This document shows, piece after piece, positions 9,697-17,582 of a DNA stretch of 64,000 nt. This DNA is from CAVUAN01 sp963739435 (GTDB lineage: Bacteria > Acidobacteriota > Thermoanaerobaculia > UBA5066 > Gp7-AA6): NCBI GenBank assembly GCA_963739435.1, contig CAVUAN010000022.1, positions 124,001 to 188,000 on the forward strand, read 5' to 3'. The stretch's first letter is position 1. Each line of letters begins with the position of its first letter. The notes below the pieces were generated by a model, which was not told where the DNA came from, did no database searches, and worked only from the letters and a program-made list of their open reading frames with translations. Position numbers and translations under genes: made by a program.

Positions 9697-10053
9697 TCAG
9701 GCCCAGTCCAGGGCCTTGCGCTTCCAGCAGTAGACGTACCCGAGAATCAGAATGACGAGGAAGATCACCATCTCGACCAGGCCGAAGAGCCCCAACCGGT
9801 GGAACTGGATCGCCCACGGGAACAAGAAGATCGTCTCGACGTCGAAAACGACGAACAGGACGGCGATCAGGAAGTAGCGCACCGAAAACCGCGTATCGAG
9901 AGCGACCGAGTCGGGCCGGATGCCGGACTCGTAGGGTTCGAGCTTGGCGGGGTTGGGCCTCGTCGTCTGGACGGCCCGGGCGACGAGGATCGTGCCCAGC
10001 GGCAGGGCCGCGGCGAGCACCGCAAAAATGAGGATGGGGAGGTACTCGGTCAC
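9697..10053 (-). CDS. nuoA: NADH-quinone oxidoreductase subunit A
   Basis: Three-helix membrane subunit, 118 aa. The signature KLEPYESGIRP is followed by FSVRYFLIAVLFVVFDVETI, whose acidic residues lie near the quinone-chamber loop. The start is GTG at 10053. It is the first nuo gene, and the MidA-like methyltransferase gene ends 40 bases upstream on the same strand, so they may be co-transcribed. Confidence 0.96.
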   Translation of the reverse strand: MTEYLPILIFAVLAAALPLGTILVARAVQTTRPNPAKLEPYESGIRPDSVALDTRFSVRYFLIAVLFVVFDVETIFLFPWAIQFHRLGLFGLVEMVIFLVILILGYVYCWKRKALDWA

Positions 10054-10093
10054 CGGGGCCGCATTCTATCGGAGCGATTCGGGGAGTCAAACC

Positions 10094-11176
10094 TCAAGAG
10101 GTAGTGGGACTTGGGACGTGGGTCGCAGCCTCTCGCAGCTCCCGCGATTGAACGAGCACGGAGAGTTCCTCGCCCATGCCCTCGGGGTCCACGAGCCGAT
10201 ACGCTCGCCACTTCTCCGCCTGGTTCTCGGCGAACTCGAAGAGTCCGGCTTCCGTCAAATAGCGCCCCTGCCGCGCGATCGGCTCGGAGACCAGGCCCTC
10301 TTCCTCGCCGGCCGCCTGGAGGTCGTCCCAGTTCACGTGCGCTGTCAGGTCCATCTCGCCCGGCCGCGACAGGGGATCGCCGCGGCGCCGTCCTGCGAAA
10401 TGCACCGCGAGCGTTCCCTGGCGCCGAGCGAGCGAGTGATACAGCACGTTGGCCCGGTGGCCGTAGTCAAAGACCACCAGGCGCCCCCGGGCGAGAGCCC
10501 GCGCGAAGCGCCGGTGCAGCGGGGCGGCGGCAAACGAGATCTCGCCCTGCTGGTCGGTCTCGAGAGTCACGCCGAAGCGCGCGAGGTGCTCGGCAAATGC
10601 CGGCGGCGCGGGGGCGCGCACCCAGGCGAGCTCCCCGCCCGACAGGCCCACGCGCAGCTCGGCCAGGCCCGTGGGCGTGCCCACGACCCGAACGACGGGC
10701 AAGGCGTCGTAGAGCTCGTTGGAGAAGATCCAGCCGGTGATGGTTCCCTCCGCCAGACCCTCGGCCGACTCGAGGATGCGGAGGGCCGCCGGGAGCCGGA
10801 GCTGCTCGAGGCTGTTGCGGCCGGCCGCGCTTCGCTCAATGGCCGTGAAGCGGATGCGTTCGGCGGTGGCCGGGTCCTGCCGCTGGAGCGCCGCGGCAAA
10901 GTCTTCGAGAAAGCGACCCTCCCCCGCTCCGGCCTCGACGAAGTCGAGTGGCCCGGTCAGGAGCGCCGCGTCCTCGCGAAAGCGCTTCGCGATGGCGGAG
11001 GCGAACGCCGGCGACACCTGCGGCGATGTGACGAAGTCGCCGCGCTCGCCGATGCGAGCCCCGACGGTGTAGTAGCCCTTCTCGGAGTCGTAGAGCGCGA
11101 CCGCCATGAAGTCGCGAAACGACATGGAGCCCTCGCGCGCGATGCGTTCCTTCAGACGCTCAAGAAGGGAGGACAA
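10094..11176 (-). CDS. MidA/NDUFAF7-family SAM-dependent methyltransferase (DUF185)
   Basis: Predicted class I methyltransferase of COG1565, 360 aa. In mitochondria the NDUFAF7 member methylates an arginine of NDUFS2 (the NuoD homologue) during complex I assembly; the bacterial role is less defined. Family features include an N-terminal MSFRDFMAVALYDSEKGYY region, the SAM-binding DFVEAGAGEGRFLEDF at about residues 79-94, IFSNELYDALPVVRV, and VFDYGHRANVLYH late in the protein. The only in-frame start here is TTG at 11176; an internal ATG would cut into the conserved N-terminus. It is directly upstream of nuoA on the same strand. Confidence 0.85.
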   Translation of the reverse strand: MSSLLERLKERIAREGSMSFRDFMAVALYDSEKGYYTVGARIGERGDFVTSPQVSPAFASAIAKRFREDAALLTGPLDFVEAGAGEGRFLEDFAAALQRQDPATAERIRFTAIERSAAGRNSLEQLRLPAALRILESAEGLAEGTITGWIFSNELYDALPVVRVVGTPTGLAELRVGLSGGELAWVRAPAPPAFAEHLARFGVTLETDQQGEISFAAAPLHRRFARALARGRLVVFDYGHRANVLYHSLARRQGTLAVHFAGRRRGDPLSRPGEMDLTAHVNWDDLQAAGEEEGLVSEPIARQGRYLTEAGLFEFAENQAEKWRAYRLVDPEGMGEELSVLVQSRELREAATHVPSPTTS

Positions 11177-11198
11177 TGCATTCGATTATATTTTCGCG

Positions 11199-13481
11199 AT
11201 GCGCGCGGCACACCTCGTCCGGCTGTTTATCGGACTTGGCGCCTGCATGGCTCTCGCCTGCGCCTCGCCAAAAGGCCCCCTGCCCACCCTCGAGGAGTAT
11301 TCCGACGGCGTCTCGGTCTTTTCGGAGCGCTTCCTCGAGGACTGGAAGGCTGGCGCCAGGGACCCTGCCCTCTACGCCCCGGGCTTTGCCTGGCGGGGGC
11401 CCCTGCCGGGCGATCGGCTGCAGGCGGTCCCCTCAACACCGCCCCTGTCGATTGCCCTTTACAGGGCAGCCAGGCCCCCTCTCCCCCCGGGAGAGGGCGG
11501 GGGTGAGGGGAGAGCGAGCGCCTCGGAGGAACTGCGCCGCCGCCTTGCGGAGATCCGTGCCAGCTTTGCCTCCTTGGGCCGCACCGAAAACGTTCTGCTC
11601 GACTTCGTTCGACACGCCGAGAAAAGAGAGGCAGTTTTCGGGCTTCTGCTGACCGGCAGCGGAAAAGACAGCGCCCTGCGCCAGGTGGGGGGCCGGCTTC
11701 GCCTAGTCCTTGCACCCGACCCGACCGGGCCAGGCGGCTGGCAGGCGGAATCGGCCTGGCTCGACTCGTGGATGGTCGCCTCCGCGTCCGAGCCCCTTTT
11801 CGAGGAGGTTGGCCTCCGAGCCGGCCTCGCGCAAGCCCATCGGGCTTTCCTTCCGAACGCGGCCCGGAATCTTCCCATCCCCGGCGAGCACATGCCGCCC
11901 GGCGCCGCGGTCCTCGACTTCGACGGGGACGGCCGGCCCGATCTTTTCGTGGCCGACGGCGGCGGGAACCATCTCTACAGGAACAATGGCGACGGCACGT
12001 TCACGGACGTCGCGCGTGCGGCGGGAGTCGTTGGACAGGAGGGCGAAGCAGTCGGGGCCCTCGCGTTTGACTACGACAACGACGGGCGGCCCGATCTCTA
12101 CGTGACGTACCTCGAGAAACCCAACCTGCTCTTCCACAACCGGGGCGACGGCACCTTTGAAGAGGTCGGCCGGAAGGCCGGAGTCGCACTCGCCGACTAC
12201 TGCTCCTCGGCCATCGCCATCGACTACGACCGCGATGGCAGGCCCGACCTCTATGTCCTCGTCTACGGCCCGCGCGACCGCGGTCCCAACATCCAGGCCA
12301 ACAACGCGCCCCCCAATCGGCTCTTCCACAACAACGGCGACGGCACGTTTGCGGACGTCACGAAGGCGTCCGGCACGGGCGACAGGGGCTGGGCCCTTGC
12401 GGCCCAGTCGGCGGATCTGGACGGCGACGGCTGGCCGGACATCTACATCGCCAACGACTTCGGCAACAACACGCTGCTCCACAACAACGGCGACGGCACG
12501 TTTACCAACATCGCGAAAAAGGCGGGCGTGCTCGACCCCGGGTTCGGCATGGGCGTCGCGATCGACGACTACGACGGCGACGGAAGGCTCGATCTCTACG
12601 TCTCGAACTACTCGCTCCCGTGGAACTGGTTCCTGCGCGACGCGCGCTACCCGATGCCCGACTTCCCTTACAGCCTCGGCCGCCCTCTTGTCTGGAGACG
12701 CCTCCAGGCGATGACGCGCGGCTCCTCCCTCTTCCGGCCCGCGAAGGATGGCAGCGGCCGCTTCGAGCGCACGTCGGAAGAGGCCGGCGTCTGGGATACC
12801 TCCTGGTCCTGGGGCTGCGTCTTCGTCGACGCCGACATGGACGGACGGCCGGACCTCTTCGTCGTCAACGGCATGGTGACGGGCAAGACGTTCCGGGAGC
12901 GGGAGCTCGACTTTTTCAATCTCATGTCGGCCGAGTTCAAGAAGTTCGAAAAGGGACTGCCGATCGCCGACTTCGGCGACGACTCGCTCTGGGGTCACAC
13001 GCCCAAGCGCTTCTACAAGAACCTGGACGGGCAGCGCTTCGAAGAGCTGGCGGCGGTGACGGGACTGGAGTCGGACGCGAACCAGCGGGGCCTCGTCGTC
13101 GTCGACGTCAACGGCGACGGCGCCCCCGACCTGTTCGCCACCGGTTTCCTCCAGCGCCCGTCACTCTGGATCAATCGCAACCCGGCACACGCAAAGTCCC
13201 TCGTGGTCCTGCTCGAGGGCGACCCCGAGCTGCCCGGGCGCTTCCGCTCCACGCGCGACGCTCTGGGTGCGATCGTCACCGTCGAGGCCAACGGCGTGAA
13301 GCGTTCCCAGGTCGTGTCAGCCGGTTACTCGTTTCTATCGAGCGGCCCGCGGGAGCTCTACTTCGGCCTCGGCGAGGCCGGGCGAGCCGACCGCGTCTCG
13401 GTCCTCTGGCCCTCCGGCCGCCTCACCAACCGTGCCGGCGTCCCCGCGGGCCGCCTGACCTTGCTTGAGCCACGCCCGTAG
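11199..13481 (+). CDS. Secreted VCBS/FG-GAP repeat lipoprotein, ASPIC/UnbV type (CRTAC1-like)
   Basis: Predicted exported repeat protein, 760 aa. The chosen ATG gives a short basic, hydrophobic signal ending in MALACASP, consistent with a lipoprotein cysteine at about residue 21. From residue 230 there are at least six FG-GAP/VCBS units of the form DFDGDGRPDLFVADGGGNHL and NNGDGTFTDV, a calcium-binding beta-propeller pattern. The C-terminus (LGAIVTVEANGVKRSQVV, then YFGLGEAGRADRVSVLWPSG) is the ASPIC/UnbV module. The start lies 22 bases from the divergent methyltransferase gene. A palindromic intergenic-type repeat interrupts the N-terminal region in frame near residue 95. The ligand is unknown. 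Confidence 0.87.
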   Translation: MRAAHLVRLFIGLGACMALACASPKGPLPTLEEYSDGVSVFSERFLEDWKAGARDPALYAPGFAWRGPLPGDRLQAVPSTPPLSIALYRAARPPLPPGEGGGEGRASASEELRRRLAEIRASFASLGRTENVLLDFVRHAEKREAVFGLLLTGSGKDSALRQVGGRLRLVLAPDPTGPGGWQAESAWLDSWMVASASEPLFEEVGLRAGLAQAHRAFLPNAARNLPIPGEHMPPGAAVLDFDGDGRPDLFVADGGGNHLYRNNGDGTFTDVARAAGVVGQEGEAVGALAFDYDNDGRPDLYVTYLEKPNLLFHNRGDGTFEEVGRKAGVALADYCSSAIAIDYDRDGRPDLYVLVYGPRDRGPNIQANNAPPNRLFHNNGDGTFADVTKASGTGDRGWALAAQSADLDGDGWPDIYIANDFGNNTLLHNNGDGTFTNIAKKAGVLDPGFGMGVAIDDYDGDGRLDLYVSNYSLPWNWFLRDARYPMPDFPYSLGRPLVWRRLQAMTRGSSLFRPAKDGSGRFERTSEEAGVWDTSWSWGCVFVDADMDGRPDLFVVNGMVTGKTFRERELDFFNLMSAEFKKFEKGLPIADFGDDSLWGHTPKRFYKNLDGQRFEELAAVTGLESDANQRGLVVVDVNGDGAPDLFATGFLQRPSLWINRNPAHAKSLVVLLEGDPELPGRFRSTRDALGAIVTVEANGVKRSQVVSAGYSFLSSGPRELYFGLGEAGRADRVSVLWPSGRLTNRAGVPAGRLTLLEPRP
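11477..11510. repeat. CCCTCTCCC/GGGAGAGGG palindromic repeat, copy 1 (inside a CDS)
   Basis: A 34-base element with CCCTCTCC and GGAGAGGG arms followed by GGGTGAGGGG. A near-identical copy lies at 25388-25421 between genes. A second small hairpin, TGCCCT-TTAC-AGGGCA, sits just before it at 11453-11468. Such elements are normally intergenic, but here the element is translated as LPPGEGGGEGRA within the VCBS lipoprotein without breaking the frame. Confidence 0.75.
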
Positions 13482-13532
13482 GTTGTCAAGACGGGCCTCC
13501 GGGTTCCTGGCTCCGGTTTAGAAAGTTTGATT

Positions 13533-13549
13533 GGCCGGCGAAGCCGGCC
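13533..13549. terminator. Hairpin between convergent genes
   Basis: A perfect seven-base stem GGCCGGC / GCCGGCC with a GAA loop, extendable by two G-U pairs, lies between the convergent ends of the VCBS lipoprotein gene and the diiron protein gene. The position suits a shared bidirectional terminator. There is no T run, so intrinsic termination is only inferred. Confidence 0.5.
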
Positions 13550-13562
13550 GGTTCAGATGCCC

Positions 13563-14468
13563 TCAGGCTTTGCAGTAGGAGGGCACCCAGCTCTTCGCGA
13601 TGATGTCAGCGGGGATCACGGTGTAGTCGAAGGCTTTCCCGTCTTTGACCATCTTGTCCACGTCGAAGAGGAGGCTCGTCTCCGGGATGTCGCGGTAGAA
13701 GGCCCGGAACATCGGCTCGACCATCATGCGAGACGCCTTCAGGCCGAGCGGGCCGATGAAATTGCGGCGCTGCCCCACGTGGGCCGTCTCGTCGGTCGTG
13801 ATCTCGCGCAGGAGCGCCCGGACGCGCTCCCGGGCTTCCGGCTCGTCGGCGAAGATGTCGTCCAAGGCCCGGTCGACATGCAGGTAGAGCATCAGGCCCA
13901 TCAGCTCGCTCACGAAGGCGGGGGGCGACATGATCCGTTCGGGGATCTTCGGAAAGACCCGATAGACCCGGCCCATCCACTTGCCCAGGGGCACCCACTC
14001 CACGCGGTCGAGGTGGAACGTCCGGAACATCTCGTGGAAGAGGCGCACGTGGCAGAACTCTTCGCAGAGGTGGTATCGGCTGATCTTCTGGCTCGTCCGT
14101 TTTGTCTCCGACATCGCGGGGATCTGGTCCCAGGCGGCCGAGATGCCGACCCACTCGTGCCGCGCGAACTTGTAGAGAAAGGTCAGGAGTAGCGTCTTGC
14201 GGTCGAACGTGCGCGGGTCGTCCCGCAGCCGGACGTAGTTTCGGTAGAAGAGCTCGGGGTCGGGCAGCGGCTTGCGGGAGCGGACCGGGTTGTCCTGGAA
14301 GCTCGCCAGGAGCTCGTTCTTCTTGGATAGCTCCCGGCGGTCCTCGAGGATCTCTCCATCGCGGGCCTGCGTGAATGCCCAGTAGGACTCGAAGTTGTCG
14401 GCCCTCTCACGCCCATTGCTGGGAGAGAAGACCGAGCGAAATCCTTCGGGGCCGGCTGCGTCGCTCAT
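13563..14468 (-). CDS. Ferritin-like diiron protein (AurF-type oxygenase candidate)
   Basis: A 301 aa helical protein with two carboxylate/histidine iron-ligand motifs: HLCEEFCHVRLFHEMF at about residues 132-147 (EExxH plus a further HE) and TTDETAHVGQRRNF at about 228-241 (DExxH). This spacing fits the ferritin-like superfamily that includes AurF-type N-oxygenases and long-chain diiron hydroxylases. The substrate cannot be deduced. It starts with ATG and is intact. Its neighbours (VCBS lipoprotein, Calx-beta protein) give no pathway clue. No signal peptide is seen, so it is probably cytoplasmic. Confidence 0.6.
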   Translation of the reverse strand: MSDAAGPEGFRSVFSPSNGRERADNFESYWAFTQARDGEILEDRRELSKKNELLASFQDNPVRSRKPLPDPELFYRNYVRLRDDPRTFDRKTLLLTFLYKFARHEWVGISAAWDQIPAMSETKRTSQKISRYHLCEEFCHVRLFHEMFRTFHLDRVEWVPLGKWMGRVYRVFPKIPERIMSPPAFVSELMGLMLYLHVDRALDDIFADEPEARERVRALLREITTDETAHVGQRRNFIGPLGLKASRMMVEPMFRAFYRDIPETSLLFDVDKMVKDGKAFDYTVIPADIIAKSWVPSYCKA

Positions 14469-14495
14469 TGAGCGAATGCTATCCGATCCGGCCGC

Positions 14496-15248
14496 TCAGA
14501 CGGGCATTCGTGTCGGCACGGGTCGGGGCTGCCGGGAGCCCCCGGCAGGGGGCAAGACAGGCGCCCGGGCAACGGGGGTGGCCGTCGGAGCCGTCGGCGT
14601 CGGCGTGGGGCTCGGCGCCGGAGTCGGGGTCTGCGTGGGAGAGGGCGTGACGGTCGGCGTCGGCGTGATGCTCGGCGTGGGCGTCCGCGTCGGGCTATTC
14701 GAAGGGGTCGCAGTCGGCGTGCGCGTGGGTGTCGCCGTGACCGTCGGCGTGGGCGTGAGGGAAAACAGCGGCGTCGGGGTCGGAGTCGAGGTGGGCGGGA
14801 ATGTCTCCGTGTTGGTCGGCGTCGGGCCGTCGTCGTTCAGAATCGTGCACGTGCCGGTTCCGCGCTCGATGGCGGCGTGCGTCGGGTTCGACAGGACGAC
14901 CGTGAACGTCTCGTTCTGCTCCGCGAAGGTATCGCCGTTGATGGTCACGCTTATGGTCCCGCCAAGGGCTCCCGCGAAGATGGTCAGGGTCCCCGACTTC
15001 GCCACGTAGTCGTTGTCCAGGACCGTCGCCGTTCCGTCGAAGGTCCGGTAATCGACGGTGATCGTCTGTGTCGAGGCCTCCGAGAGGTTCACCACGAACA
15101 CCGCGGCGGTCGTCCCGAAGTCCCCTTCCACCACCGAAACATCGCTGATCGACAGCGTGACGACCTGTGCCGCGGCGGCCGACGGGAGAAGGATCCCGAA
15201 AACCAGAGCCGGAAGGCTTCTCTTCCCGAGCGCCGCGAAAGCACCCAC
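14496..15248 (-). CDS. Secreted Calx-beta domain protein with Thr/Pro-rich tail
   Basis: A 250 aa protein starting at GTG 15248. A signal peptide (ALVFGILLPSAAAAQ) is followed by one Calx-beta domain (residues about 30-140) with ISDVSVVEGDFGTTAAVF, the typical NDDG end and a TFAEQNETFTVVLSN strand. Residues about 142-225 are a low-complexity tail of TPTPT/TPTRTPTA repeats, and the last 25 residues are Pro/Arg rich. It is probably an extracellular or wall-spanning linker protein. It has no recognisable anchor or catalytic domain. The tail is encoded by imperfect repeats of the GGCGTCGGCGTG type and may vary in length. Confidence 0.75.
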   Translation of the reverse strand: MGAFAALGKRSLPALVFGILLPSAAAAQVVTLSISDVSVVEGDFGTTAAVFVVNLSEASTQTITVDYRTFDGTATVLDNDYVAKSGTLTIFAGALGGTISVTINGDTFAEQNETFTVVLSNPTHAAIERGTGTCTILNDDGPTPTNTETFPPTSTPTPTPLFSLTPTPTVTATPTRTPTATPSNSPTRTPTPSITPTPTVTPSPTQTPTPAPSPTPTPTAPTATPVARAPVLPPAGGSRQPRPVPTRMPV

Positions 15249-15296
15249 GCGATCATTCTACGTGCGCTCCGTTTTTCAGACGGCAATCGCCGCGCG

Positions 15297-17582
15297 CTAC
15301 CCGATCGGCAGGCGATTCTGCTTTCCCGCGGCCTTCTCCTGTGCGTCGACGACCGCGATCGCGGCGAGGTTCACGATGTCGTTGACGTCGACGCCGCGCT
15401 GGAGCACGTGGACGGACCGGGCCATGCCGAGAAGGATCGGCCCGATCGCTTCGGCGCCGGCCAGCCGCCAGACGAGCTTGTAGGCGGCATTGGCCGACTG
15501 CAGGTCCGGGAAGATCAGGATGTTGGGATTCTTGACGGTGGCCCAGGGGTATTCGGCTTCCAGCATCTCCGGGACGACGGCGCAATCGGCCTGCATCTCG
15601 CCCTCGACGGGGAGATCCGGGCGCGCGGCCTTGAGCAGGGCCACCGCTTTCTTGACTTTCAACGCGTTGGCGTGGGTGTTCGATCCAAAGTTCGAGAACG
15701 AGATCATGGCGATGCGGGGCTCGATGTCGAAGCGGCGCACGGCGTCGGCCGTCAACGTCGCGATCTCCGCCAGCTCCTCGGCCGACGGGTCGATGTTGAC
15801 GGTCGTGTCCGCGAAAAAGAAGGTCCTATCTTTGAGCATCAGGATGTAGAGGCCCGAGACGCGCCCCACGCCCGGGGCCGTGCCCACGATCTGGAGAGCC
15901 GGCCGGATCGTGTCGGGGTACGACTGCGTCAGGCCGGAGATCACGCCGTCGGCATCCCCGGCGTCGAGCATGAGGGGGCCGTAGACGTTTCGCATGCGGA
16001 CAGCGCGGACTGCCGAGTCGGGGGTCACGCCGGAGCGGAACCGGAGCTGCTCGTACCGCTTCGCGTAGGCCGGAAGCTTCGGCGACGTGTCGGTATGGAT
16101 GAACTCGATCTGCTCGAGCGGAAGCTGCAGCTCACGGGCCAGTGCCTGAATCTTTTCCTCGCGCGCCAGGAGGATCGGCTTGCAGATGCCCTCCTCGGCG
16201 AGGATCTTGGCTGCCCGAAGGATCTTTGGATGCTCCCCTTCGGGAAAGACGATGCGCCGCGGGTCTCTCCGTGCCTTTTCGAGGACGACGTTCATGACCT
16301 CGCGCGAGCGGGAGAGCATCGCCTCGAGGCGCCGCAGGTAGGCGGCCATGTCCGTGATCGGCCGGCGAGCCACGCCCGACGCCATGGCCGCTTCGGCGAC
16401 CGCCGGGGCGACCCACAGGAGCACGCGGAAGTCGAAGGGCTTCGGGATCAGGTATTCGCGCCCGAATCGGAACGACTGGCCGCCGTAGGCCTTGGAGACC
16501 GAGTCGGGCACGTCCATCTTGGCAAGAGCCGCCAGAGCCTGCGAGGCCGCGCGCTTCATGTCCTCGTTGATCTCCGTCGCGCGCACGTCGAGTGCGCCGC
16601 GGAAGATGAAGGGAAAGCCGAGAACGTTGTTGACCTGGTTGGGGTAGTCGCTGCGGCCCGTCGCCATGATCACATCGGAGCGGGCGGCCTTCGCCTCCTC
16701 GGGCGTGATCTCGGGCTCGGGGTTCGCGAGGGCGAAGACGATCGGGTCGCGCGCCATCTTCTTGAGCATTTCCCCGGTCACGATGCCCTTGGTCGAGAGG
16801 CCCACGAACACGTCCGCACCGGTCAGCGCATCCTCGAGCGTGCGTTCCTTTGTTTCGACTTCGAACTGGGCCTTGTAGGGGTTCATGTCCTTCGTGCGGC
16901 CTGCGTAGATGACGCCGGCCCTGTCGACCAGGCGCAGGTTCTCCCTCTTCACGCCGTAGGAGAGGTAGAGCTTCGCGCAGGCGATGGCCGATGCTCCGGC
17001 CCCGACGAAGACGACCTTGACCTCACCGATCTTTTTTCCGACGACCTCGAGCGCGTTCAACAGGGCCGCCGCGGAGATGATCGCGGTGCCGTGCTGGTCG
17101 TCGTGAAAGACGGGGATCTTGAGGCGCTTCTTCAGCTCCTCCTCGATGACGAAGCACTCGGGCGACTTGACGTCCTCCAGATTGATCCCGCCGAATGTCG
17201 GCGCGATGCGGGCCACGGTATCGATGAAGGCCTGCGGATCTTCCGCATCGACCTCGATGTCGAACACGTCGATGTCCGCAAAGCGCTTGAAGAGGACTCC
17301 CTTGCCCTCCATGACCGGCTTTCCAGCCAGCGGGCCGATGTTGCCGAGGCCCAGGACAGCCGTGCCGTTCGAGATGACGGCGACGAGGTTGCCCTTGGCC
17401 GTGTACTCGTAGGCCAGCTCCGGGTCCTTCTCGATTGCCAGGCAGGGTTCGGCGACACCGGGGCTGTATGCGAGCGCCAGGTCCTCGGCCGTGCGGCATG
17501 GCTTTGTCGCGACGACCTCGATCTTGCCCTTGCGGCCGCGGGAGTGGTATTCGAGGGCGTCCTCGACGGTGATCTTCCTCAC
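15297..17582 (-). CDS. maeB: NADP-dependent malic enzyme with C-terminal phosphotransacetylase-like domain
   Basis: Converts malate to pyruvate with CO2 and NADPH. It is 761 aa, the usual size for MaeB-type enzymes. The N-terminal malic domain shows LALAYSPGVAEPCLAI and FHDDQHGTAIISAAAL, and the nucleotide-binding loop is VVFVGAGASAIACAKL. Residues about 430-761 match phosphate acetyltransferase (RIVFPEGEHPKILRAAKIL), which in characterised members is regulatory rather than catalytic. The start is GTG at 17582, sharing GTGA with the proS stop. The upstream open frame is proS read out of frame. Confidence 0.94.
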   Translation of the reverse strand: MRKITVEDALEYHSRGRKGKIEVVATKPCRTAEDLALAYSPGVAEPCLAIEKDPELAYEYTAKGNLVAVISNGTAVLGLGNIGPLAGKPVMEGKGVLFKRFADIDVFDIEVDAEDPQAFIDTVARIAPTFGGINLEDVKSPECFVIEEELKKRLKIPVFHDDQHGTAIISAAALLNALEVVGKKIGEVKVVFVGAGASAIACAKLYLSYGVKRENLRLVDRAGVIYAGRTKDMNPYKAQFEVETKERTLEDALTGADVFVGLSTKGIVTGEMLKKMARDPIVFALANPEPEITPEEAKAARSDVIMATGRSDYPNQVNNVLGFPFIFRGALDVRATEINEDMKRAASQALAALAKMDVPDSVSKAYGGQSFRFGREYLIPKPFDFRVLLWVAPAVAEAAMASGVARRPITDMAAYLRRLEAMLSRSREVMNVVLEKARRDPRRIVFPEGEHPKILRAAKILAEEGICKPILLAREEKIQALARELQLPLEQIEFIHTDTSPKLPAYAKRYEQLRFRSGVTPDSAVRAVRMRNVYGPLMLDAGDADGVISGLTQSYPDTIRPALQIVGTAPGVGRVSGLYILMLKDRTFFFADTTVNIDPSAEELAEIATLTADAVRRFDIEPRIAMISFSNFGSNTHANALKVKKAVALLKAARPDLPVEGEMQADCAVVPEMLEAEYPWATVKNPNILIFPDLQSANAAYKLVWRLAGAEAIGPILLGMARSVHVLQRGVDVNDIVNLAAIAVVDAQEKAAGKQNRLPIG

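Noticed and set aside
14570..14825. Regular short repeats that could be a CRISPR array
   Set aside because: The unit is about 6-12 bases, has no unique spacers and encodes the Thr/Pro tail of a Calx-beta protein. No cas genes are present.
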